64,000 nt of DNA from Varibaculum prostatecancerukia. GTDB taxonomy: Bacteria; Actinomycetota; Actinomycetes; Actinomycetales; Actinomycetaceae. A program made the position numbers and the translations under genes. The notes under the pieces were generated by a model that worked only from the letters and a program-made list of their open reading frames with translations, did not search any database and had not been told where the DNA came from. The DNA lies in contig NZ_OW968402.1 in assembly GCF_943169825.2 (NCBI RefSeq), forward strand, positions 1,488,001 through 1,552,000, given 5' to 3'. Shown piece after piece: positions 17,953 to 27,380 of the stretch (positions are counted from its first letter, which is position 1; each line of letters starts with the position of its first letter).

Positions 17953-18945
17953 CTAGAGCCCTGCCGATTTGGCGACCTCGGCTAGCTTTTCGGCACTGCG
18001 AGTGAGGGCATCACGCTCATTGAGGGTAATCGGGGGATCAAGTACCCGCCCTATCCCGGCTCGTCCCACCAAGGTAGGAGCTGCCATACATACTCCAGAA
18101 ATCCCATTCCAGTTATCTAGCAGCGAAGATACCGTCAACACCCGATCTTCATCGCGCATCACTGCAGAAATAATATTGGTGACCGACAGACCGATCGCGA
18201 AGTTAGTGACCCCTTTGCCTTCAATTATCCGGTAAGCGGATTCGACTACATCTTTGGAGATGCGCTGTTTCAGCTTGTCATCAAAGATTCCGCCATTAAT
18301 CGTGGCTCCCCAGCGCGAAAGCGGCACGTTACCGATCTCGGCGCTTGACCACAGAGGTACTTCCGAGTCGCCGTGTTCCCCGGCTATATAGGCGTGCACG
18401 TTTTGGACTGCCACCCCGGTTTCTTGGGAGATAAGGTAGCGCATCCGGGAAGTATCCAGTACCGTACCGGAACCAAATACCTTATGGGAGGGTAGTCCAC
18501 TCATCTTCAAAGCCATATAGGTGGCGATATCAACCGGGTTAGACACCAAAATATAGATAGCGTCGGGGGCTACATTCAGTACCTTCGGCAAAATCGAGTT
18601 CATGATATTTACCATCGCCTGCACCATATCGAGGCGCGACTGCCCCGGTTTTTGCTGGGGGCCAGCGGTAATCACGACTACATCCGAGTCCCGCAGTACT
18701 TCTACATCATCCGATCCGGAGATCGAGGCTGCGGGGGTGAACTGAATCCCGTGAGCCAGGTCGAGCGCCTCGGCCTCTACTTTGGCTTTATTGATATCAA
18801 AGAGGGCGATTTCGCGTGCCGCACCTTTGATTTGGCAGGCATAGGCCAGGGCGGTTCCCACGAATCCGGCACCTACAATCCCAACTTTTGAGCGCCGCGT
18901 AAGCATCGACGCGGGGTAGAGAGAATTAGCGCGTTCTTTGGACAT
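17953..18945 (-). CDS. ldh: L-lactate dehydrogenase
   Basis: The 330-residue protein reduces pyruvate to lactate with NADH in fermentation. It shows the dinucleotide-binding GAGFVGTALAYA (24-35), SNPVDIATY, the catalytic-His block AGEHGDSEVPLWS, and the 'SGTVLDTSRMRY' segment that separates LDH from malate dehydrogenases. ATG 18945 has AAGGAG just upstream. It is a single gene convergent with the cydDC-kinase unit; the pairing fits a facultative or microaerophilic life but is not proof of common control. Confidence 0.93.
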   Translation of the reverse strand: MSKERANSLYPASMLTRRSKVGIVGAGFVGTALAYACQIKGAAREIALFDINKAKVEAEALDLAHGIQFTPAASISGSDDVEVLRDSDVVVITAGPQQKPGQSRLDMVQAMVNIMNSILPKVLNVAPDAIYILVSNPVDIATYMALKMSGLPSHKVFGSGTVLDTSRMRYLISQETGVAVQNVHAYIAGEHGDSEVPLWSSAEIGNVPLSRWGATINGGIFDDKLKQRISKDVVESAYRIIEGKGVTNFAIGLSVTNIISAVMRDEDRVLTVSSLLDNWNGISGVCMAAPTLVGRAGIGRVLDPPITLNERDALTRSAEKLAEVAKSAGL

Positions 18946-19069
18946 TTTTTCTCCTTTAGACTGGGATTAATCTCCTACTTATTAAGTTACCGGCTGCTAC
19001 CAGGATTTTCCGGTGATGAACGGCCTAATTGCTGAGGTGATTTTGGATGCTTTTCAGCTTGCCGGTTAG

Positions 19070-21076
19070 CTAGTTTTCTGTTTCCTCGAGGTTCCCCAGC
19101 CGCCCTAGTGCCCCTAGCACCGTCTGATAGTCGGTAGTTCGCCAAAATGGGGGCAGAGATTTTAGCAGGTAGTTGGCGTATCGGGCGCTAACTAGACGCT
19201 GATCTAGCACCGCCACTACTCCTCTGTCGCTGTGGGTACGAATCAACCGGCCGGCTCCCTGCGCCAATAGTAAGGCCGCGTGAGACAGGGAAACCTCGGC
19301 AAATCCGCTACGTCCTTGCGCCTCAGCCGCCCGGGTACGCGCGGAAATATAGGGATCATTGGGTCGAGGGAAGGGTATGCGATCAATTAGGACGAGGCGG
19401 CATTTATCGCCAGGTAAATCCACCCCCTGCCAAAGGGAAAGAGTGCCGAAGAGGCAGGAATTTTTACTGGCTGCAAAGTCCTCTATCAGTTGATTTATCG
19501 GCGCTTCCCCCTGTAGGAACACCTGCAAGTCACTTTCGTCTGCAAAATACTCGGCGGCTTGCTGGGCGGCTCGATAGGAAGAAAATAGCCCTAAAACCCC
19601 ACCACCGGCAGCTTCTGCCAGCTCTAGGGTTCTTTCCAAGGCGGCTTCACTCAAGCCAGATTTACCTGGCCTTGGTAAATCGGCGGCCACATATAAAATC
19701 CCCTGCTGGAGATAGTTAAAGGGACTGCCGAGGTCGCTACCTTGCCAACTTTGTTTGTCCCGGAAACCTAATCGATTCGCAATCGCCTCGAAAGATCCCC
19801 CTAGCTGCATAGTTGCCGAGGTGAGTACGCAGGAATGTCCCTTAAAGAGATGGGCATAAAGATCCCCACCTACATCCAGGGGGCCGCAATAGAGGCGGCG
19901 GCTCCCGGATTTTTCTTCCGCGATCCAGGCGGCCGATTTTTCCGGGTCAAAGGCAGCGATAATCTCGCAAGAATCTAGCGCCTCTTCAATCTGGGCGAGG
20001 ACGATGCGCTGCTTTACCCGTTGTTCGTCCTCATCCCCGCTGCTGGTGACTTCCCCAGAGATATCGGAGAGTTCTATTTGCAGAGTGGTCAAGGTAGTTT
20101 CTAGTTTCTTCGGCAGTTCGTTAAGTTCGCCCTCGTCTTGTTCTTCTAGGATTTTTGTGAAATTTTTGGCCGTCTTTTCCAGGGCGGTAACTGGCAGGTT
20201 GAAATGTTTGCTCACCCCGCGCGCTACTTTTTCTATGGCGCCGCCAGAGAGGTTTACGCAGGCTTGGGAGCGGGCGCGGGAGGGTAGTTCGTGGGCTTCA
20301 TCTACGATCAAGAGGTCGAACTCTGGCAGTAGCTCCGCGCTGGTGAGCGCCTCTATGGACAGCAAAGCATGGTTGGTGATGATGATATCGGCGTCTTGTG
20401 CCTTCAGGCGCGCATCTCGGGGAAAACAATCCGTAAAGAAACGACAGGTTTTCCCCTGGCATTGGTTGGGAGAAATCGAGGCTTGCTGCCAGGCGGCTAG
20501 GGTCACTCCGCGCTGAAGTTCATCCCGGTCACCGCTGTCAGTTTCTTCTGCCCAGTCTCGTAGGCGCTGCAGCTGTTTACCGATATTACTGGGGGAATAT
20601 TCGGTGGCCTCGTAGCTGGGGAACAGCCCTTCTATTTCTTCGGGAGCCGCCAATTTCCAGCGGCAAACATAGTTTGACCAGCCTTTTAATACCGCAACTG
20701 TGGGAGGCGTATAGCCGAGTTCGCGGCAGGCACTCACTACCGTGGGAATGTCGCAGGTAAGCAACTGGCGTTGCAAGGCTAGGGTCGCAGTGGAGATTAC
20801 GACTCTATCCCCGTGTTCGATTGCCCGTTGGAAGGCTGCTGCCAGGTAGGCGAGAGATTTTCCGGTACCGGTTCCCGCCCCGACCAATTGGCTTCCGGGC
20901 TGGGAAAACGAGCGGGCCACCAGGTTACACATTTGCACCTGTTCGGCGCGTTCACTGCCGCCAATCTGGTTAATGCAGGTACTGAGAATTTTCCGCGCCG
21001 CCTGGGCATCTTTGCTGCTCCCACCTCTACCTTTATCGGTGGCCCCTACCAGTGGGGATACTCCGGGATCAGGCAT
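19070..21076 (-). CDS. DinG/XPD-like ATP-dependent DNA helicase
   Basis: The 668-residue superfamily 2 helicase has Walker A GAGTGTGKSLAYLAAA (residues about 62-77), a DEAH box (LLIVDEAHELPSRAR) and the C-terminal motif VI region (QGAGRLIRTHSDRG). Four Cys between motifs I and II (one in YVCRW and three in CQGKTCRFFTDC) are placed as in the iron-sulfur cluster of XPD/DinG. Such enzymes unwind DNA 5' to 3' and help clear forks and R-loops. ATG 21076 follows the hflX stop codon immediately, so the two are coupled. Confidence 0.9.
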   Translation of the reverse strand: MPDPGVSPLVGATDKGRGGSSKDAQAARKILSTCINQIGGSERAEQVQMCNLVARSFSQPGSQLVGAGTGTGKSLAYLAAAFQRAIEHGDRVVISTATLALQRQLLTCDIPTVVSACRELGYTPPTVAVLKGWSNYVCRWKLAAPEEIEGLFPSYEATEYSPSNIGKQLQRLRDWAEETDSGDRDELQRGVTLAAWQQASISPNQCQGKTCRFFTDCFPRDARLKAQDADIIITNHALLSIEALTSAELLPEFDLLIVDEAHELPSRARSQACVNLSGGAIEKVARGVSKHFNLPVTALEKTAKNFTKILEEQDEGELNELPKKLETTLTTLQIELSDISGEVTSSGDEDEQRVKQRIVLAQIEEALDSCEIIAAFDPEKSAAWIAEEKSGSRRLYCGPLDVGGDLYAHLFKGHSCVLTSATMQLGGSFEAIANRLGFRDKQSWQGSDLGSPFNYLQQGILYVAADLPRPGKSGLSEAALERTLELAEAAGGGVLGLFSSYRAAQQAAEYFADESDLQVFLQGEAPINQLIEDFAASKNSCLFGTLSLWQGVDLPGDKCRLVLIDRIPFPRPNDPYISARTRAAEAQGRSGFAEVSLSHAALLLAQGAGRLIRTHSDRGVVAVLDQRLVSARYANYLLKSLPPFWRTTDYQTVLGALGRLGNLEETEN

Positions 21077-22675
21077 CTAATTTGCCGCCTCTAGGATGGC
21101 TTGGGCGAGGGCGGGGCCGGCGCGTCCTACGACGTGAGTACCGTTTTCTAAGTATTCCACTTTGTCTACGGTACCTTCCTCGTGTAGCCGCGCTACCAGC
21201 CCAGATTGGTCGTAGGGAATCACGTAGTCAATGGGTTTAGCGGGAGGAGGTAGCGCCTGACCAATCGCCTCCCGCAGTTGGTCTAGCCCCTGCCTGGTGT
21301 GGGTGGAGACCGGGATTCCTCCACCGATGGCAGATTGCAGGGCCCGAATGTGCAACGCATCCACCAGGTCTGTTTTATTGAGGACGAGAATCTCGGGAAT
21401 GCGGGAAACATTAGGCAGATCTGCTAGCACTTCATGTACGGTTTCTACCTGCTGGACGGGGTTGTGGTGAGTAGCATCAACCACGTGCACGATTACATCG
21501 GCGTATTCGGCTTCTTCCAGGGTGGAGCGGAAGGCTTCCACCAGTTCGTGGGGCAGTTCGTCAATAAAGCCTACGGTGTCGGACAACGTGTAGACGCGTC
21601 CATCGGGGGTCTCCGCTTGCCGTACCGTGGGATCCAAAGTAGCAAATAGCGCATCTTGCACCATCACATCTGCATCTACCAGCGCATTTAGTAGGGAGGA
21701 TTTTCCGGCGTTGGTGTATCCCACGATTACTACCGAGGGCAGGGGGCTGCTGAGGCGACCTTCCCGTTTGGTGTCCCGGGCTTTTTTCATCTGTTTGATT
21801 TCGTGGCGCAGTTTCGCGATTCGTTTGGTAATCCGCCGCCGGTCGGTTTCCAGTTTGGTTTCGCCCGGCCCGCGCGAACCGATTCCCGCACCTCCCGATA
21901 CACGCCCGCCGGCCTGACGCGACATTGACTGCCCCCAGCCTCTTAGGCGAGGAAGTAAATATTGCAGCTGCGCTAGTTCGACTTGGGCCTTACCTTCGCG
22001 AGAGGAGGCATGCTGAGCGAAAATATCGAGGATTACGGCGGTGCGGTCAATGACTTTCACTTTGACTTGGTCTTCAAGTCCCCGCCGCTGTGAAGGCTGC
22101 AGCTGCGCATTTACAATCACAGTATCGGCTTCCAGGGCCGCCACCTGCTCGGCTAACTGTTTAGCTTTCCCGCGTCCTACAAAAGTTGCGGCATCGGGGG
22201 CGCTGCGTCGCTGCAAAGCCGCGCCTACCAGCTCGGCCCCGGCAGTTTGGGCTAGCGCCGCTAGTTCCGATAGGGACTGCTGGGCGCCGGTGCGATCGCG
22301 ATCATAGATGCCTACTAGGAAAACTTTTTCCAGCTGTACTCGCCGGTACTCGACCTCGGAAATATCTAGATCAGAGGCGTTTGTGCGTTGGAATTCTTCG
22401 CGCAGCTGCCGGGAGAAATCCCCGCCGTGGGAGCTTTGTTTCGTAAGGGCGGTACTGCCCCAATCCAGCAGTTCTAACCCTTCTTTGGGGGTGTTTGCGT
22501 CTACATAGTAAGGATGCGGGGAAGTTGCGGGGGCGCTGTCGAAGGCGGAATCAGTTTCGCGCCGGTTTAAGCTCCGGTCACGCACGCGGCGCACCAGATT
22601 ATAGGCTCTGTCCAGGTCTTGTTTACTGACTTCCGTTTCCGCAGGTATTTGCGCCGCCTCCCTTGGTGCTATCAA
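21077..22675 (-). CDS. hflX: Ribosome-associated GTPase HflX
   Basis: The 532-residue GTPase rescues or splits stalled ribosomes under stress. The N-terminal HflX domain carries the typical FVGRGKAKQLAE and a glycine-rich linker (GGAGIGSRGPGETKLE), followed by the G domain: G1 GYTNAGKS, G3 DTVGFI, G4 NKTD. Residues 1-115 form an extension with little similarity. The TTG at 22675 lacks a clear ribosome site, so the true start may lie further in. It is upstream of, and abutting, the DinG-like gene. Confidence 0.93.
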   Translation of the reverse strand: MIAPREAAQIPAETEVSKQDLDRAYNLVRRVRDRSLNRRETDSAFDSAPATSPHPYYVDANTPKEGLELLDWGSTALTKQSSHGGDFSRQLREEFQRTNASDLDISEVEYRRVQLEKVFLVGIYDRDRTGAQQSLSELAALAQTAGAELVGAALQRRSAPDAATFVGRGKAKQLAEQVAALEADTVIVNAQLQPSQRRGLEDQVKVKVIDRTAVILDIFAQHASSREGKAQVELAQLQYLLPRLRGWGQSMSRQAGGRVSGGAGIGSRGPGETKLETDRRRITKRIAKLRHEIKQMKKARDTKREGRLSSPLPSVVIVGYTNAGKSSLLNALVDADVMVQDALFATLDPTVRQAETPDGRVYTLSDTVGFIDELPHELVEAFRSTLEEAEYADVIVHVVDATHHNPVQQVETVHEVLADLPNVSRIPEILVLNKTDLVDALHIRALQSAIGGGIPVSTHTRQGLDQLREAIGQALPPPAKPIDYVIPYDQSGLVARLHEEGTVDKVEYLENGTHVVGRAGPALAQAILEAAN

Positions 22676-22834
22676 CTTAATCTATTTTCCCACGACCCTG
22701 CGTTAGCTGCAAAAGGCGCGCGGGAGGTGTGGCGTACGGGATCTTTCGAGGGATCGGGCTGACCAAGTTCGACACATCTCACAGCCCGGGAAGTTTGTTT
22801 CTTCCGCACGATTGGGTATTCTTTAACAGGTCTA

Positions 22835-22908
22835 GGGCCTATAGCTCAGTTGGTTAGAGCGTCACGTTTACACCGTGGATGTCGGGGGTTCGAGTCCCTC
22901 TGGGCCCA
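22835..22908 (+). tRNA. tRNA-Val (anticodon TAC)
   Basis: A full cloverleaf is visible: acceptor GGGCCTA/TGGGCCC, D arm GCTC..GAGC, anticodon arm TCACG-TTTACAC-CGTGG with anticodon TAC, and T arm GGGGG-TTCGAGT-CCCTC (with one wobble). Discriminator A is at 22908; CCA is not fully encoded (ACCG). The hflX-to-transporter interval (22676-23094) otherwise holds only a likely promoter and a short leader ORF. Confidence 0.95.
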
Positions 22909-23041
22909 CCGGCGTAATCCGGTCAGGGATTACTAACACAATAGAACTCCAGCATTTTGAAAATCCGAGAAACCACAATTATTCCGTCTGTACCCCCATT
23001 AGGATACTAGCCAGATATTATTAGGGGAGCAGAAGAAAGGA

Positions 23042-23092
23042 ATGCGTAGCGCCCCGCCCTATCGGTTTATGCTGACTTCTTTAGAGGAATAG
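23042..23092 (+). CDS. Candidate 16-aa leader peptide ORF ahead of ABC transporter
   Basis: ATG 23042 is preceded by AGAAAGGA and the frame runs MRSAPPYRFMLTSLEE to TAG 23092. The transporter ATPase starts two bases later, so ribosomes finishing this peptide would sit on the next start. Its own AGAGGA site for the ATPase lies inside the short ORF. A translated leader in front of an exporter can act as a drug-responsive switch; this is inference from position only. Confidence 0.4.
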   Translation: MRSAPPYRFMLTSLEE

Positions 23093-23094
23093 TA

Positions 23095-23760
23095 ATGCGT
23101 GTAGATATAGATGACCTCAGATTTAAATATCATGGTAGGGGTGAAACGCGTAAAATTTTTGACGGAGCTTCTGTCAGCTTTTCATCGGGTAACTTTTATG
23201 CGCTAATGGGGCCGTCAGGTTCAGGAAAGACTACGCTGTTCAGACTGCTAACTAAGGAGCTAGAACCGGAAGGCGGGCAGATTCTGATTGGGAATAGGGA
23301 TTTAGAAAAAATTTCTGCCCGCGAACTCCGGACTTCAATTCTTGGTCGAATTTTTCAAGACTACCTGTTAATTCCTTTCCTAAATCCGATTGAAAATTTG
23401 CTGCTGGCGCGAGAGATCAGCCACGGATCCGCAGGTAGGCGCGAACGCGATCTTGCCTTGCAGTTGCTGGCACGGGTTGGATTAGCAGGTCATAGCACTC
23501 AACCTGTTGAGTTGCTATCCGGTGGAGAACAACAACGCGTAGCTATTGCGCGCGCCTTGATGGGATCGGCTCGGATTCTTCTTGCAGATGAACCCACTGG
23601 CGCTTTGGATCGGGATAACACTGTTCAAATCGCACAGTTGCTAGCTAGTTTTGCTCACGACGAGGACATGCTGGTTATTGCGGGTACACATGATATGGAA
23701 TTCGCTAGTTACGCTGACAAAGTTATTCATATCGGCAATTATGGTTTTGCTGTGGAGTAA
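23095..23760 (+). CDS. ABC transporter ATP-binding protein (MacB/LolD/BceA type)
   Basis: The 221-residue ATPase has Walker A GPSGSGKTT (about 42-50), a Q-loop in RIFQDYLLIPF, signature LSGGEQQRVAIARAL, Walker B ILLADEPTGALD and the switch His (GTHDMEFA). The ADEPTGALD form is typical of the LolD/MacB/BceA class, which works with FtsX-type permeases. It is followed after 5 bases by such a permease. Codon use is more AT-rich than in the core genes nearby, which together with the tRNA on the left suggests acquisition by transfer. Confidence 0.92.
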   Translation: MRVDIDDLRFKYHGRGETRKIFDGASVSFSSGNFYALMGPSGSGKTTLFRLLTKELEPEGGQILIGNRDLEKISARELRTSILGRIFQDYLLIPFLNPIENLLLAREISHGSAGRRERDLALQLLARVGLAGHSTQPVELLSGGEQQRVAIARALMGSARILLADEPTGALDRDNTVQIAQLLASFAHDEDMLVIAGTHDMEFASYADKVIHIGNYGFAVE

Positions 23761-23765
23761 CGCTA

Positions 23766-26153
23766 ATGGGTAGACAGCGGCTACGTCTCATCTTCAAGAT
23801 GGCTATACACCGACCTGCGGACGCTTTGGGTACGGTGGTTTTCGCGCTAGTGTTAGTGATGACGTGCGCAAGTCTTAGTGGCTTTATTTCTGCCTATAGT
23901 CACGCAATTCAGCGCGGAGCGCAAAGTAGTTTCGGAGCTTATAGTCAACAGGTAAACGGCAACGAGGACGTTGCCGTTTTTATGCGGTCTTTACAAGATA
24001 AAGGCGAGGCAGTAGCTACTTCATATTCACGTCAGAATCTTCTAAAAACTGATACGAAAAAGGCTACGAGTGCGGACGTAACGATGCTTAGCGGCGCGGG
24101 CGACCTGGGGGTACTAGTTGCTGGACACTATCCAGATAAACCGGGCGAGCTATCGGTTAGCCGGGAGGTTGCTAAGAGATTACAGGCAAAGCCCGGGGAT
24201 CACGTTGAACTCGTAGACGTAGAGCAAACGGGAAAGCAAGCCGCATTTACTCTAGTTGGAATCACCGAAAACCCTGCTTCGATTCATGAAGTCAGCGCCG
24301 TTGCTATCAGTAGTAATCAAACCATATTTGATTCCTCCGAAGTATGGTTCACAAATAATGATTTGACCGCTTTGAGTAACTTGTTGGATCACGGTGGCGG
24401 AAATGTCGCGACAGTAACCTCGGTAATAGAGCGCGCTAATGCTAATGCGGTCAGTTATCAGGCGATATCGCCACAGGTTGCTTCACTGTTTCTAGGTCTG
24501 ATTATCGTGGTGCTCTTGGTGGCAATTTATGCTGTCGATCGGCAGCGACGCCGCAGCGTATTCCAGGTATTGACCGCGTTAGGTGATACGCCAGGGCGAG
24601 CTGCTTTGACCACTTGTACCCAAACCACTTTGCTGGCATTAGTTGGGGGAGCAATTGGTTGGATATTAGCGTGTATATCGCTTCCCACCGTCTCGCGGTG
24701 GCTAGCAGCGTTTTTTGAGCAGCGTTGGAATCAGGTGGAATGGACTGCCGTGAGCATCGCTGCGCTAGCAACGCTGGTCATGATTACCCTTGGAGGAATA
24801 CTGAGTGCAGGGGTAACAGTTTTATCTCTAAAACACCACAAGCGCGCTCACAGCGAGGGACTTTCACCCCGGGTACTGCTGATAGTAGGTATTGCGGGCA
24901 CTGTAGCAACATTACTCCTGATAGTTTCTCGACAAATATTGATTTTTCCGCTGGGTCACCGCGTAGCGATGATTGTCGGAGCTCTAAGTATCCCCACCCT
25001 GGCATACGCACTCACATTATTCACGCGCAAGCGTAAAGTGACAGCTCGTTTAGGCAATCGCTTACAACAACTTACTTTAGGAGCGCTTGCAATAGTATTC
25101 GCTTTGAACTATTACGGAGCGCTCTATGCAAGTGGAGTAGCAGATTGGACTAATTGGCTAGGTCGGCAGATTAATGGTGAGGAAAGCTATCTGCAGGTCA
25201 CAAGTGCTACCGAACAGGCCGTAGACAATCTTTTGGAAAGATTACCCCAGTTAAAACCGCGCACCGCGGTATTTGGTGATGTCTCTACCAATGAGCAAAT
25301 GTTCCGGATTACCGATAGCAAAGGTACTCAATGCTTTAAAACCGCTAAGTCTGTAGACGACTGTCCTCAATCTAACCTGGATTTTGTTTATGTTGCCTCT
25401 GGAGGATTGATTGATAAGAGTTTTATTAACCATGCTCCCAAAAGTTATGTAACCAATAAAGGTGCAGTTACTTTGATTGGCATCGGTATCACTGACTCGA
25501 CCATCACCAAAATGTCTACGGTAGAGGGACTTATCGGTGATCGTAACTTGGAAAATAACATTCTAAGCGGGTTGGTTATATCACCTGACTCCCCACTGCT
25601 TAAACAGTTAGGGGTCAAGAAACCTCAGTCTTACACTGCGATTATCACCGGTTTTGCCGCCTTACCCGATGAGGTGCAAGACGAGATACGTGCAAACCTG
25701 CTCATACAGGCTCCCTTCGCAACCATAACTGATTCTGAAGATCCGCAGGTTAGGCAAATGCGTGCGCAAGCGGTAGCTCGCCAACTTTTAGCGGTAATCG
25801 TCTCCGGCGCGATACTACTAACCCTAGCGGCCGCTTTGGTCTCTAATCAGCAAATTGAACGGCGTCTAATCGAACTCACTGGCGGCGGTAGCAAGATGCA
25901 AGTCCGACTAGTTAAATCACTACTTATCTCCTACACGGTTTCAGTGACTTGCGCAGTAATTTTAGGGCGTCTAGCCGCGATGGATCGAGTCCCCTTTATC
26001 CGCCTGAATTCAGCCGTTTCCCATGACTACGGTCTGGTGTGGACAATAGGATTGTCTGGCCTACTGTTCCTAATCCCCGCCCTCATTATCGCAATTCGGT
26101 CTAGCAATACTATCCCGCTAACCGGTTCGCCCAAATCTCAAAATAATCCTTAG
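23766..26153 (+). CDS. FtsX-like ABC permease, 795 aa
   Basis: One N-terminal helix (about 15-40) is followed by an extracellular domain (about 45-230), then three helices (about 240-355) forming a first FtsX-type bundle, further helices up to about 465, a second extracellular domain (about 470-665), and three C-terminal helices (about 680-790). This is the ten-helix two-domain type of actinobacterial exporters. With the adjacent ATPase it forms a complete transporter, probably for peptides, lipids or antimicrobials. The substrate is unknown. Composition is AT-rich relative to the window. Confidence 0.88.
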   Translation: MGRQRLRLIFKMAIHRPADALGTVVFALVLVMTCASLSGFISAYSHAIQRGAQSSFGAYSQQVNGNEDVAVFMRSLQDKGEAVATSYSRQNLLKTDTKKATSADVTMLSGAGDLGVLVAGHYPDKPGELSVSREVAKRLQAKPGDHVELVDVEQTGKQAAFTLVGITENPASIHEVSAVAISSNQTIFDSSEVWFTNNDLTALSNLLDHGGGNVATVTSVIERANANAVSYQAISPQVASLFLGLIIVVLLVAIYAVDRQRRRSVFQVLTALGDTPGRAALTTCTQTTLLALVGGAIGWILACISLPTVSRWLAAFFEQRWNQVEWTAVSIAALATLVMITLGGILSAGVTVLSLKHHKRAHSEGLSPRVLLIVGIAGTVATLLLIVSRQILIFPLGHRVAMIVGALSIPTLAYALTLFTRKRKVTARLGNRLQQLTLGALAIVFALNYYGALYASGVADWTNWLGRQINGEESYLQVTSATEQAVDNLLERLPQLKPRTAVFGDVSTNEQMFRITDSKGTQCFKTAKSVDDCPQSNLDFVYVASGGLIDKSFINHAPKSYVTNKGAVTLIGIGITDSTITKMSTVEGLIGDRNLENNILSGLVISPDSPLLKQLGVKKPQSYTAIITGFAALPDEVQDEIRANLLIQAPFATITDSEDPQVRQMRAQAVARQLLAVIVSGAILLTLAAALVSNQQIERRLIELTGGGSKMQVRLVKSLLISYTVSVTCAVILGRLAAMDRVPFIRLNSAVSHDYGLVWTIGLSGLLFLIPALIIAIRSSNTIPLTGSPKSQNNP

Positions 26154-26264
26154 CCGAACGGTGCGATAACCGTTTTACCTATCCCCAATCACCGCTATAC
26201 CAGAGGGATTGAATGAGGGGGACAAAATTGTGTGCAATCTTGCCAAGGGGATTACTATCACTTT

Positions 26265-26630
26265 ATGTATTACAGGCGGATACCGTTATTTTCTTCGCTG
26301 ACGCTTACCGGGTTGATCGGCGGGTTATGGTGGTATGCCTTGGAGTCCACCGCTTCCACCCCCACTTGGGTGCCGGCTAGCGTGCTAGTTATCGCATTCC
26401 TGATTGCAACTATCGGGATGGCCTGTGCGAGCAAAACTACCGGTTCCAAGGGCGCAAAAATTACTTACCTGACCGGCACGATGCTGTTCCTTGCGGGATT
26501 CGCGTCCTTTTATGTATTCTCCCAACCTACCACTATAAACATTTTTGGGTTTATAGCGGTTGCTGCGGGTTTAATAGCCGCAAATCTAGCCGCGGGTTAC
26601 CTTTACCGGGACAATTCTCGGCAAAAGTAA
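26265..26630 (+). CDS. Small four-helix membrane protein
   Basis: I do not recognise the family. From ATG 26265 the product is 121 residues with four hydrophobic segments (about 7-25, 35-55, 64-84 and 89-110) and short loops. An earlier GTG at 26232 is in frame but adds a polar tail with no homologous look; AAGGGG lies 14 bases before ATG 26265. It lies downstream of the exporter genes and convergent with the DUF3052 gene. No function can be assigned. Confidence 0.6.
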   Translation: MYYRRIPLFSSLTLTGLIGGLWWYALESTASTPTWVPASVLVIAFLIATIGMACASKTTGSKGAKITYLTGTMLFLAGFASFYVFSQPTTINIFGFIAVAAGLIAANLAAGYLYRDNSRQK

Positions 26631-26642
26631 ATATTTCGCTGC

Positions 26643-27071
26643 TTAGCGACCGCGGGTTACTACTTGGGTTCCCGACCATTGGGGGGAAACCACATCAGAG
26701 GTGGTGGGATTCATCCCGACTGTTTTTGCGGCCTCTTCGATTATGCGGGGATCAACGGCACCCGGGTCAGAGGCAATCGGGCTGAGCACCCAAATAAAGC
26801 CCCCTTCATCCATATTGCCCATCGCATCCATGAGCGCATCTGAGAGTTCATCGGCGCCGCCGTCATCATCGCGCCACCAAATCAGGGCGCCATCGGTCAT
26901 CGCGGTGAAATCTTCATCTGCTAGATCGTCATCAATTTGATCCATTATGGCTTGGCGAAGATCTTCGTCGACGTCCTCGTCCCAACCAAATTCTTGAATG
27001 ACTTGTTCTTTCTTAAACCCCATCTCCGAAACGGATAGGGAACTTTCATGCCTTTCGCGTGTGGTTTCCAC
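26643..27071 (-). CDS. DUF3052 family protein
   Basis: The 142-residue acidic cytosolic protein matches DUF3052, an actinobacterial family found divergent from aceE (as beside Mycobacterium aceE). Visible blocks are GFKKEQVIQEFGWDEDVDED, ALIWWRDDDGG and GFIWVLSPIAS. The start is GTG 27071 with AGAGAAC in front. The function is unknown; conserved placement beside aceE suggests a link to central metabolism or its regulation. The 309-base interval to aceE carries no other gene. Confidence 0.85.
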   Translation of the reverse strand: METTRERHESSLSVSEMGFKKEQVIQEFGWDEDVDEDLRQAIMDQIDDDLADEDFTAMTDGALIWWRDDDGGADELSDALMDAMGNMDEGGFIWVLSPIASDPGAVDPRIIEEAAKTVGMNPTTSDVVSPQWSGTQVVTRGR

Positions 27072-27380
27072 GTTCTCTAAGTTACATGATTAAAGCAATA
27101 GGAGGAAACGCGGGAGCGAGCTTTGAGATAATCGCCTCCGGTTTTTCCTATTTTCTTCTGTTTCCTGGATTGTTCTTGACGCCCTCTCCCCCTGTTTCTC
27201 CTGGTAGAAAGAATACGAGCCGGGTTTACGGGAGGCGGAAATATGTTAATGATTTTCTTGCCGCTCTGCTGGTTTCTGGAGAGCGTTAGCGGTTTTCGTT
27301 TAGGCGCACTAGCCAAAGCGGCGGAAATAGATAACAATTAGGTTTGTATGGTCATTTCTGTTGGAGGAGCAACGAAATCT

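Noticed and set aside
20004-20516. A 170-codon Ser-rich frame antisense to the DinG-like gene
   Set aside because: It is a composition shadow with no start signal or homology pattern.
22835-27000. Attachment-site duplication of the tRNA-Val 3' end marking an integrated element
   Set aside because: I looked for a second copy of the tRNA end (GGTTCGAGTCCCTCTGGG) to the right and found none, and no integrase gene is present.
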